This document shows, one piece after another, positions 1 through 4,976 of a DNA stretch of 20,047 bases. The stretch comes from JBDTOX01 sp039933015 (GTDB lineage Bacteria > Pseudomonadota > Gammaproteobacteria > Burkholderiales > Methylophilaceae): assembly GCA_039933015.1 (NCBI GenBank), contig JBDTOX010000004.1, positions 1-20,047 of the forward strand, read 5' to 3'. The notes under the pieces are model-generated. The model saw only the letters and a list, made by a program, of their open reading frames with translations, was not told the DNA's origin and made no database searches. A program made the translations under genes and the position numbers. How positions within the stretch are numbered: position 1 is the stretch's first letter; every line of letters starts with the position of its first letter.

Positions 1-4
1 AACC

Positions 5-766
5 CTATAGGGTTTGCATCTGCGAACCTTTCCCTTTGCTTGTCATGATTGTCACAAAGTCACGCTGTTTTTTATTGGGGGCGGCCTTTTCAATGTTGAG
101 ATAATCCGCGTACTTTTCAGGATTTCTCACAATGTCATCACGTACCAGCTGAAAAAGTGACGACTTCATTATTGAATCTGACTTGATAAAATCCAACACC
201 GACTTCGCCGTTTTGTCTTTAGCCTCCCCTGCTAACTTTCGCATAGGTTTGGTTAATCCGTATTTGCGAGCAACATTGATGTGAAAGCTATCTTGCAGCA
301 CACGCAATCGCGTTCTGTGGCCTACCAGATCCGAACCTGCCATTACCCCATCAACTAATGGCAAAATCAGCGCATGGGCATGCGGCGCGGCTTCGTCATG
401 GTGGACATCAAAACTTAGCAATACTCCGCCAAAGTGGATAGGCAGCCATTCGCAACAATCAATAAAAAAGTTAAGCGTGTTGATGTCGGTATTGGTCGGC
501 AATGAAAACAGCACCTCGATTGCCAGCACCGCATCCTTACGCAGATTTCCAATACCAGCATCAGCCATTAAATTTTTTGCGTGATTAGCTACCGCTTCCG
601 GTGTATCAAAACCAACAAGCGAATAATTCAAGTGTGATCGTGGCGCGTCTATGTGACTGTCTGCGCCTTTTTCCGCTTGGATCACCCGCTTGTTATGCCT
701 TGAAGCGGCTAGTATCTTGCCAGCACCTTTCAGCTTCGCCATTCGCAATAAATGCGAAGTAGCCAT
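5..766 (-). CDS. MobV/Pre-family relaxase, short form
   Basis: Putative relaxase that would nick and bind the element's transfer origin for mobilization by a helper conjugation system. From the ATG at 766 the protein is 253 residues and begins MATSHLLRMAKLK. MobV/Pre landmarks are visible in order: HNKR at about 24-27, ADSHID and HLNY at about 35-48, and the metal-binding HxDExxPHxH signature (HHDEAAPHAH) at about 122-131. A TTG at 808 in the same frame would add 14 residues, but the family N-terminus fits the ATG. There is no Shine-Dalgarno at 766; the upstream 47-codon ORF stops two bases earlier (TAATCATG), suggesting translational coupling. MobV proteins are usually well over 400 residues with a coiled-coil C-terminal half, so this one is short. 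It ends at a genuine TAG four bases from the window edge. Confidence 0.85.
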   Translation of the reverse strand: MATSHLLRMAKLKGAGKILAASRHNKRVIQAEKGADSHIDAPRSHLNYSLVGFDTPEAVANHAKNLMADAGIGNLRKDAVLAIEVLFSLPTNTDINTLNFFIDCCEWLPIHFGGVLLSFDVHHDEAAPHAHALILPLVDGVMAGSDLVGHRTRLRVLQDSFHINVARKYGLTKPMRKLAGEAKDKTAKSVLDFIKSDSIMKSSLFQLVRDDIVRNPEKYADYLNIEKAAPNKKQRDFVTIMTSKGKGSQMQTL

Positions 767-768
767 GA

Positions 769-912
769 TTAGCTGTCTATCAATCGCATCATCATATTGA
801 TTGCACAATCCAGCTCTATTGCGGTCATGAAAGCTAAATCATTGATGATGCCCAGGTGTGGCAAGCGCATTGCAAGCCCATAGGCTTTATTGAACAGCAT
901 GGCGTATGTCAT
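769..912 (-). CDS. 47-residue small protein coupled between regulator and relaxase
   Basis: A short ORF that starts MTYAMLFNKAYG and ends MMMRLIDS. I do not recognise a family. Support is positional: its ATG overlaps the stop codon of the upstream winged-helix gene (ATGA at 912-909), a G-rich Shine-Dalgarno (AAGGGGG) lies six bases before the start, and its TAA is two bases before the relaxase ATG. It therefore fills the only gap in the operon exactly. The sequence is rich in Met, Leu, Ile and Ala with alternating acidic residues, so it could be a small helical partner of the relaxase or simply a coupling cistron that delivers ribosomes to mob. Both readings are inference. Confidence 0.6.
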   Translation of the reverse strand: MTYAMLFNKAYGLAMRLPHLGIINDLAFMTAIELDCAINMMMRLIDS

Positions 913-1280
913 AGCATACCCCCTTGCTTTTTATCGCTACCTAGCACCGCAAGCGCTTTGTTTATGTTGCCATCGTCGAGCCAGTATCTAGCGCAAGATG
1001 TCAGCTTGCCGAACGCATTAGGCACCTGCTCCCGTTGACGATTAAACTCAATTCCGTGGTCACGGTGGATCTCACTAACGGTCGTGCGTAGAACATAGTC
1101 GTGATACTTGTTCGCGGCTTCAAAACAATTCATACCTCGAGTGCCAAGCTCGGTAAACGTTTTGAGTATGGCTTCTTTTTTGGTATGATGTCTGCGTGTT
1201 TTAGATTCAGTTGAAGCTCTTGAGGCGTCCCCTCCTCTTGAGCTTTTTTTTACGTCTACACCTTCAGCCAATAGCGTCAT
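909..1280 (-). CDS. Putative winged-helix DNA-binding protein of the island
   Basis: 123 residues from the ATG at 1280. The first ~40 residues are basic and Ser/Arg-rich and probably disordered; from about residue 38 the chain looks like a compact winged-helix fold (AILKTFTELGTRGMNCFEA, then YHDYVLRTTVSEIHRDHGIE and the wing-like REQVPNAFGK). I recognise this pattern from small regulators in prophages and integrative elements but cannot name a family. The start is chosen because the longer open frame up to 1532 would overlap alpA and its leader, and 1280 lies two bases after the alpA stop in the same TAATCATG arrangement seen before the relaxase. It is the second gene of the alpA-mob operon. 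A terminator-like hairpin on the opposite strand lies inside its N-terminal coding part. Confidence 0.7.
   Translation of the reverse strand: MTLLAEGVDVKKSSRGGDASRASTESKTRRHHTKKEAILKTFTELGTRGMNCFEAANKYHDYVLRTTVSEIHRDHGIEFNRQREQVPNAFGKLTSCARYWLDDGNINKALAVLGSDKKQGGML
1162..1189 (+). promoter_or_regulatory. Candidate antisense promoter inside the winged-helix gene
   Basis: TTGAGT at 1162-1167 and TATGAT at 1184-1189 with a 16-base spacer resemble a sigma-70 promoter on the plus strand. It fires opposite to the alpA-mob operon and lies about 25 bases before a hairpin followed by eight T residues. Similar matches occur by chance; the nearby terminator raises interest. Confidence 0.35.
1196..1251 (+). 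ncRNA. Candidate ~56-nt antisense RNA
   Basis: If the promoter at 1162-1189 is used, transcription would start near 1196 and end at the U tract near 1251, giving an RNA of about 56 nucleotides made mostly of one hairpin and fully complementary to the N-terminal coding part of the winged-helix mRNA. Phage P4 controls its operon with a small immunity RNA, so such an RNA is plausible in a P4-like island, but no homology is claimed. The transcript is predicted only from promoter and terminator shape. Confidence 0.35.
1214..1251 (+). terminator. Intrinsic terminator-like hairpin within a coding region
   Basis: AAGCTC (1214-1219) pairs with GAGCTT (1240-1245), and GAGG (1222-1225) pairs with CCTC (1234-1237) across a symmetrical TT/TT internal loop; the apical loop is 1226-1233 and T residues run to 1251. 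On the minus strand there is no downstream U tract, so the structure points to plus-strand transcription although the coding gene is on the minus strand. Confidence 0.55.
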
Positions 1281-1282
1281 GA

Positions 1283-1471
1283 TTAAGCCCCCGCTTTCGT
1301 CGAGAGGCGAGAATCTATCCACGCTTGTATATCTGATTCCAGCCAGCCCACAGAGCGAGCGCCTAGCTGCTTCTGTGCCGGAAATTGACCGGCCTTGATC
1401 ATTTTGTAAATAGTGGCTTTGGAAAGGCCGACGTGTGCTGTTACCTGGGACAATCTTTGAATTGCTGACAT
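1283..1471 (-). CDS. AlpA-family phage/island transcriptional regulator
   Basis: 62-residue protein beginning MSAIQRLSQVTAHVGLS. It has the AlpA/MerR-like helix-turn-helix pattern: residues 7-24 (LSQVTAHVGLSKATIYKM) form the HTH, followed by the short wing GQFP and the W-x-x-SDIQAWI helix at about 43-52. AlpA proteins in P4-like islands act as excisionase (recombination directionality factor) and/or activate the integrase. The start is supported by AAGGA nine bases before the ATG at 1471. It is the first gene of the minus-strand operon and stops two bases before the winged-helix gene. I find no clear promoter in the 1472-1560 leader, which contains an inverted repeat partner (1510-1521). Confidence 0.9.
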   Translation of the reverse strand: MSAIQRLSQVTAHVGLSKATIYKMIKAGQFPAQKQLGARSVGWLESDIQAWIDSRLSTKAGA

Positions 1472-1509
1472 TCTTATTATTCCTTACTAATGATTTAAAA
1501 ATCACCAAT

Positions 1510-1632
1510 AAGGCGGCATTTGAAGGCCACAAAAGTTAGGCTATCCTTGCAAAACGAAAGCGATATGTTTATTATCTGCTTAATAGGAATTGCCTAAATT
1601 GTGTAATTCCTTCCCCCGACAAATGCCACCTT
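1510..1632. repeat. Inverted repeat flanking the alpA / RNA-gene promoter region
   Basis: AAGGCGGCATTT at 1510-1521 is matched in inverted orientation by AAATGCCACCTT at 1621-1632 (11 of 12). The right arm overlaps the first stem of the RNA-gene hairpin at 1628-1657. A minus-strand transcript reading through both arms would form a long-range stem in the alpA leader; alternatively the arms are two copies of a protein-binding site. Confidence 0.5.
1547..1575 (+). promoter_or_regulatory. Sigma-70-like promoter of the intergenic RNA
   Basis: TTGCAA at 1547-1552 and TATTAT at 1570-1575 are separated by exactly 17 bases. The -10 matches the consensus in five of six positions and the -35 in four. 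It reads away from alpA toward the 3' end of the integrase gene; transcription would start near 1582. Confidence 0.6.
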
Positions 1633-1741
1633 GATACTCGAATGCTGCTATCAAGGTCAGGTAAACAGTTTTCCCCTGTCCGCCATGACTTTAATTTGGC
1701 ATCGCCCCGACTAGATCCTGATAAATTTAGTCGGGGTTTTT
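1582..1741 (+). ncRNA. Candidate structured small RNA (~160 nt) between alpA and integrase
   Basis: This stretch has its own promoter, a series of hairpins and an intrinsic terminator but no convincing ORF. Hairpin 1 pairs AGGAATT (1585-1591) with AATTCCT (1605-1611). Hairpin 2 is nine perfect pairs, ACCTTGATA (1628-1636) with TATCAAGGT (1649-1657), around a 12-base loop. A weak ACAG/CTGT stem lies at 1665-1679, and the terminator closes the unit at 1705-1741. The neighbours on both sides, alpA and the integrase gene, are on the minus strand, so the RNA is not a leader of either. In P4-like islands a small RNA controls immunity, so a regulatory role in island silencing or copy control is a reasonable inference. 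I recognise no known RNA family. Together with the integrase tail, this accounts for the 434-base gene-free stretch 1472-1905. Confidence 0.6.
1705..1741 (+). terminator. Strong intrinsic terminator of the intergenic RNA
   Basis: CCCCGACTA (1705-1713) pairs perfectly with TAGTCGGGG (1728-1736), with a 14-base loop, followed by five T residues (1737-1741). The other strand lacks a U tract after the stem, so it terminates plus-strand transcripts only. Confidence 0.8.
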
Positions 1742-1757
1742 CATATCTGCTCTTGTT

Positions 1758-1875
1758 TGGTGTTTTAACAGAGCAAGTCGTAGTTTACCCGATTGGTCGC
1801 ATAATTCCGGTTAAAAATATTGCTTCGCAAAAAAAAACCACAAAATAGCGGACTTGCTCCAAGTAGCAAACACCA
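1758..1875. repeat. Two-block inverted repeat downstream of the integrase gene
   Basis: TGGTGTTT (1758-1765) and GAGCAAGTC (1771-1779) recur as the inverted blocks GACTTGCTC (1851-1859) and AAACACCA (1868-1875). Block order is preserved, giving 17 matched base pairs with unequal gaps (5 and 8 bases) between blocks and 71 bases in the centre. The right arm lies about 30 bases beyond the integrase stop codon. Candidate roles are binding sites for a dimeric island protein, a remnant end of an inserted repeat, or a long hairpin in the integrase mRNA tail. Confidence 0.6.
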
Positions 1876-1905
1876 CATCTTGTAGCATATCCACGCATCT
1901 AGCGG

Positions 1906-3114
1906 TCACGCCTGTTTGAATGGATACACCTTCGCCCCCGCTTTCAGCTCATCCAGATAATCCGCCCACAATTGCATCATCGGTTTTCGCTGCGCGATAA
2001 ACTTTGTGCGGTTGTATGCGCCGCCGAGATTGTCAGGTACTTTGTGCGCTAACTGGTGCTCGATGATATGCGGGTCAATGTTCAGGCGTTCGTGAAGTAT
2101 CGTTCTTGCCATCGCCCGGAAGCCATGCCCGGTTATTTGCGTCTTGGTGTCATAACCCATGCGCTTTAATGCGGCATTGATCGTGCCATCACTCATGGGC
2201 TTATTTGGGTCGCGTCCTGCAAACACATATTCACCACGCCCGGTTAACGGCTGTATATCGCGTAAGATTGCGATTGCTTGCCTAGATAACGGCACCAGAT
2301 GATCTGTCTTGGTCTTAGTCACCAGGTAACGCCACTCCTCCGCGTCTAAATCAATATCAGCCCATTTAGCAGTTCTGAGTTCCCCCGGTCGCACAAATAC
2401 GAGAGGTGCCATCCTTACCGCGCACATGACAACAAAGCTGCCATTGAAAGCATCAATTGCCCTTAACAGTTCTGCGACGTCTGCCGGCTCTGTCAGGCTT
2501 GCAAAGTGCTTGTCTTTAAGCGGCTTAATCGCACGCCTAATATCGCGGGTAGGGTCACTCTCCACATGCCCGCCTATGACGGCTTGCTGGAAGGCCTGCC
2601 CGCATAAAGTAATAGCACGCTTGGCAGTTTCCACCGCGCCTCTAGCTTCAATGCGCCGCACCGCGTCTAATATCTCTTTGGGTCTTAATTCCGCAATAGG
2701 TCTGCCACCTATCCACGGAAATATATCGCGCTCGAATAATCGCTGATTCTTTTTGGCTGTCGATGGTGAAAGGTTTGGCGCGTGCGCGGTCAGCCACATA
2801 CGCGCAATGATTTCAAAACTATTTGCGGCTCGGTCTATCTTTGCCGCTTTGGTTGCCTTGCGAATCTCGCCGGGGTCTTCACCCGCTGCAATGAGCTTGC
2901 GTGCCTGATCTCGCTTTACTCTAGCGTCTGCCAGAGACACATCCGGATAAGTGCCAAAAGAGAGAGATTTCTCCTTGCCATCAAAGCGATATTTTAATCG
3001 CCACCACTTACCCCCCTTAGAGGTAACTTTTAAAAATAAACCGCCACCGTCCGAGAGCTTGAAAGGCTTATCCTGCGGCTTGGCTGTGCGTATTTTGCTA
3101 TCTGATAATGGCAT
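1906..3114 (-). CDS. P4-type tyrosine integrase
   Basis: 402-residue site-specific recombinase that would integrate and excise the island at the tRNA-Lys 3' end. The N-terminal arm-binding domain (DUF4102 type, about residues 1-85) has the characteristic LSDGGGLFLKVTSKGGKWW and LSFGTYPDVSLADAR segments; a SAM-like core-binding domain follows (about 100-200). The catalytic set is complete: R242 in VRPGEL, K267 or K269, H330 and R333 in HGFR, H357 in LAH, and the nucleophile Y367 in AYNR. Length is normal, so the enzyme is probably active. The start is the ATG at 3114 by homology; no Shine-Dalgarno precedes it, and a 10-bp stem hairpin ends four bases upstream. A U-rich run follows the gene on the minus strand (complement of about 1829-1837), but its stem is weak. 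Confidence 0.95.
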   Translation of the reverse strand: MPLSDSKIRTAKPQDKPFKLSDGGGLFLKVTSKGGKWWRLKYRFDGKEKSLSFGTYPDVSLADARVKRDQARKLIAAGEDPGEIRKATKAAKIDRAANSFEIIARMWLTAHAPNLSPSTAKKNQRLFERDIFPWIGGRPIAELRPKEILDAVRRIEARGAVETAKRAITLCGQAFQQAVIGGHVESDPTRDIRRAIKPLKDKHFASLTEPADVAELLRAIDAFNGSFVVMCAVRMAPLVFVRPGELRTAKWADIDLDAEEWRYLVTKTKTDHLVPLSRQAIAILRDIQPLTGRGEYVFAGRDPNKPMSDGTINAALKRMGYDTKTQITGHGFRAMARTILHERLNIDPHIIEHQLAHKVPDNLGGAYNRTKFIAQRKPMMQLWADYLDELKAGAKVYPFKQA

Positions 3115-3118
3115 GGTG

Positions 3119-3165
3119 GGGGTAACTCATTTCGTCAAATAGGAGTTACCCCGTAGAGTTACCCC
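3119..3165. repeat. Three copies of a 10-bp repeat in front of the integrase gene
   Basis: GAGTTACCCC occurs at 3143-3152 and 3156-3165 as a direct pair 13 bases apart, and inverted as GGGGTAACTC at 3119-3128. All copies are exact. In the integrase mRNA the inverted copy can pair with either direct copy; the nearer pairing leaves a 14-base loop and places the hairpin four bases before the ATG. Possible roles are arm-type integrase or AlpA binding sites, an autoregulatory operator, or a translation-blocking hairpin. Confidence 0.8.
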
Positions 3166-3220
3166 TGTTTTGTGCTTGATTGTATGAGACTACACTACAC
3201 CACGAAATACAAAAAGACAA

Positions 3221-3246
3221 TAAAAAACCAGCACTTAGGCTGGTTT
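3221..3246 (-). terminator. Terminator of tRNA-Lys
   Basis: On the minus strand AAACCAGC (3246-3239) pairs with GCTGGTTT (3232-3225) around a six-base loop, and T residues continue to 3222. It lies about 35 bases after the tRNA 3' end. Because the element begins at or just inside the tRNA 3' end, this terminator probably belongs to the island. Confidence 0.75.
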
Positions 3247-3280
3247 AGTTTACTGCTTGAGACTGTATAAAACAGGTAAT

Positions 3281-3356
3281 TGGTGGGTCGTGCGGGGATC
3301 GAACCCACGACAAACGGATTAAAAGTCCGCTGCTCTACCAGCTGAGCTAACGACCC
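3281..3356 (-). tRNA. tRNA-Lys (anticodon TTT)
   Basis: On the minus strand the gene runs from the acceptor GGGTCGT (complement of 3356-3350) to ACGACCC followed by discriminator A and an encoded CCA at 3283-3281. The D-arm TAGCTCAGCTGGTAGAGC, an anticodon loop reading CTTTTAA (anticodon TTT), and a T-arm with GGTTCGATCC are all present. The 73-base body plus CCA is standard. It is the likely attachment site of the adjacent island, whose integrase starts 167 bases downstream; the complete 3' half shows that the insertion restored the gene. Confidence 0.97.
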
Positions 3357-3400
3357 AGTAGAAATTTAAACCGGGAAAGTATGTAACCGGAAAGCGCGCA

Positions 3401-3429
3401 ATTATCCAGAAAAGGCACGCGCTCGTCAA
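3401..3429 (-). promoter_or_regulatory. Promoter of tRNA-Lys
   Basis: On the minus strand TTGACG (3429-3424) and GATAAT (3406-3401) are separated by 17 bases, each five of six matches to the sigma-70 consensus. A G+C-rich stretch (GCGCGC) follows the -10, as expected of a stringently controlled stable-RNA promoter. Transcription would begin about 40 bases before the mature tRNA. Confidence 0.8.
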
Positions 3430-3513
3430 TGAAGAATTCCTCTATATAACACCGGAATGACACAACGACCAGCCGCTGACGGCTGGCAGCATGCAAAGCC
3501 GCGCGATAAAGCG

Positions 3514-4866
3514 CTATCTCAGCCCGGGAAATCGTCCTTGCATGGCACGCATCATTTTACTCATGCCGCCTTTGGAGAACATTTTCATCATCTTTTTCAC
3601 TTCTTCAAACTGATTCAGCAGGCGATTAACCTCCTGCACCTGAACACCCGACCCTGCTGCAATACGGCGCTTACGCGTGGCCTTGATTAACTCTGGTTTA
3701 CGACGCTCCAGCGGGGTCATGGAATTTATAATGCCTTCGATGCGGCGTATGCTTTTATCTCCCGCTTCACCACTTATCTGGCCGGCCATGCCAGCCATTT
3801 GCGCAGGCATCTTGTCCATGAGTGCGCCTACACCGCCCATTTTGCGCATTTGCTGCATCTGCGATTTAAAATCATCCAGATCAAAGCTCTTGCCCGATTT
3901 GATCTTGTCGGCAAGCTTCTTCGCTTCATCTACATCAACATTCTTCTGCGCCTGTTCGATCAGCGTAAGCACATCGCCCATGCCCAGCACACGCGATGCC
4001 ATGCGTTCCGGGTGGAAAGGCTCCAGGCCATCAACCTTTTCGCTAACACCAATAAACTTGATAGGCTGGCCCGTTACATGACGCACCGACAAGGCCGCGC
4101 CACCACGCGAATCGCCATCCAGCTTGGTCAGAACCACGCCCGTAAGAGGCAGCGACTCGCCAAAGGCACGGGCGGTATTTACCGCATCCTGCCCTTGCAT
4201 GGCATCCACTACAAACAGGGTTTCAATCGGGTTGAGCTGCGCGTGCAACTGTTTGATTTCTGCCATCATGGCTTCATCAATGCCCAGGCGACCCGCAGTA
4301 TCAAAAATGACGACATCATAAAAATGGCGGCGTGCATAGTCTAAAGTCAGCCGCGCAATCTCTTCCGGCTTCTGACGGATGTTGGAATCAAAACAGTCAA
4401 TGTCCAGACTCTTGGCAAGAGTGCGCAATTGCTCCATAGCGGCAGGACGATAAACGTCGGCACTGGCCAGCAGCACTTTCTTTTTTTGTTCTTTAAGCAA
4501 TCGTCCGAGTTTGGCTGAGGTCGTGGTTTTACCGGAACCCTGCAAACCTGCCATCAGAATGATTGCTGGTGCAACCACCGCCAGATTCAAGGCGACGTTT
4601 TGCTCCCCCATGAGCTTGGTGAGCTCTTCATGCACGACCTGAATGACGGCCTGCCCTGGCGTCAGGCTTTGCAGGACTTCACGGCCTTGCGCACGTTCTT
4701 TTACATGGGCAATAAAGTCTTTGACTACCGGCAATGCCACATCAGCCTCAAGCAAGGCTATGCGTACTTCACGCATGGCGTCAGCAATATTCTCCTCGCT
4801 CAGCCGGGCCTGGCCGCGAAGATTTTTAATGACGTGCTGGAGTCTGCCGCTTAAATTTTCTAACAT
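3514..4866 (-). CDS. ffh: Signal recognition particle protein Ffh
   Basis: 450-residue SRP GTPase that, with 4.5S RNA, delivers nascent inner-membrane proteins to FtsY. The N domain occupies about residues 1-85. The G domain shows the P-loop GLQGSGKTT (107-115), the DTAGR motif (189-193) and TKLDGDSRGG (247-256). The methionine-rich M domain starts near 325 (FDLDDFKSQMQQMRKMGG) and ends in a Met/Lys-rich tail. Length matches other proteobacterial Ffh proteins. The start MLENLSGRL is the family start; no strong Shine-Dalgarno is seen. It is divergent from the YpjD-like gene, with 110 bases between them. Downstream a GC-rich hairpin (3469-3486) lacks a U tract. Confidence 0.98.
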   Translation of the reverse strand: MLENLSGRLQHVIKNLRGQARLSEENIADAMREVRIALLEADVALPVVKDFIAHVKERAQGREVLQSLTPGQAVIQVVHEELTKLMGEQNVALNLAVVAPAIILMAGLQGSGKTTTSAKLGRLLKEQKKKVLLASADVYRPAAMEQLRTLAKSLDIDCFDSNIRQKPEEIARLTLDYARRHFYDVVIFDTAGRLGIDEAMMAEIKQLHAQLNPIETLFVVDAMQGQDAVNTARAFGESLPLTGVVLTKLDGDSRGGAALSVRHVTGQPIKFIGVSEKVDGLEPFHPERMASRVLGMGDVLTLIEQAQKNVDVDEAKKLADKIKSGKSFDLDDFKSQMQQMRKMGGVGALMDKMPAQMAGMAGQISGEAGDKSIRRIEGIINSMTPLERRKPELIKATRKRRIAAGSGVQVQEVNRLLNQFEEVKKMMKMFSKGGMSKMMRAMQGRFPGLR

Positions 4867-4976
4867 GATGTGTACCAGTTGATCGCTACGTTCATGGGGC
4901 GTGGCATTAACCGCTTATAGCCACATGTTATAGTGTTGTATAAACTTCAATTTTAACCCAAGTCACCCCTATAGTA

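Larger units (their letters stand above)
1..3283. mobile_element. Right part of an integrative mobilizable element inserted at tRNA-Lys
   Basis: The segment from the tRNA-Lys 3' end leftward carries a P4-type integrase next to the tRNA, an AlpA-type excision/regulatory protein, a putative winged-helix protein, a 47-residue ORF and a MobV-type relaxase. An integrase beside a tRNA 3' end plus AlpA is the classic layout of P4-like islands, and a relaxase without visible type IV secretion genes points to a mobilizable rather than self-conjugating element. The tRNA end should be one attachment site. I see no second copy of the tRNA 3' sequence in positions 1-1900, so the far end must lie beyond the left edge. 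The exact crossover point inside the tRNA cannot be fixed from one end. Confidence 0.8.

Noticed and set aside
1281..1532. 84-residue N-terminal extension of the winged-helix gene
   Set aside because: It overlaps all of alpA in another frame and looks like non-coding composition; the ATG at 1280 follows the alpA stop directly.
1642..1848. 68-codon plus-strand open frame between alpA and int
   Set aside because: It runs through the intrinsic terminator at 1705-1741, has no Shine-Dalgarno and no recognisable protein character; the RNA-gene reading explains the region better.
1..1900. Second attachment site (repeat of the tRNA-Lys 3' end)
   Set aside because: I looked for another copy of the T-arm/acceptor sequence and found none, so the island's far end is outside the window.
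3469..3486. CCAGCCG/CGGCTGG hairpin downstream of ffh
   Set aside because: The stem is strong but neither strand has a U tract after it, so I do not call a terminator.
3799..4344. 181-codon plus-strand open frame
   Set aside because: It is an antisense shadow of ffh with no protein-family character.
4900..4976. AT-rich hexamers resembling promoters between ffh and the YpjD-like gene
   Set aside because: Several -10-like words occur but none has a matching -35 at an accepted spacing in either direction.
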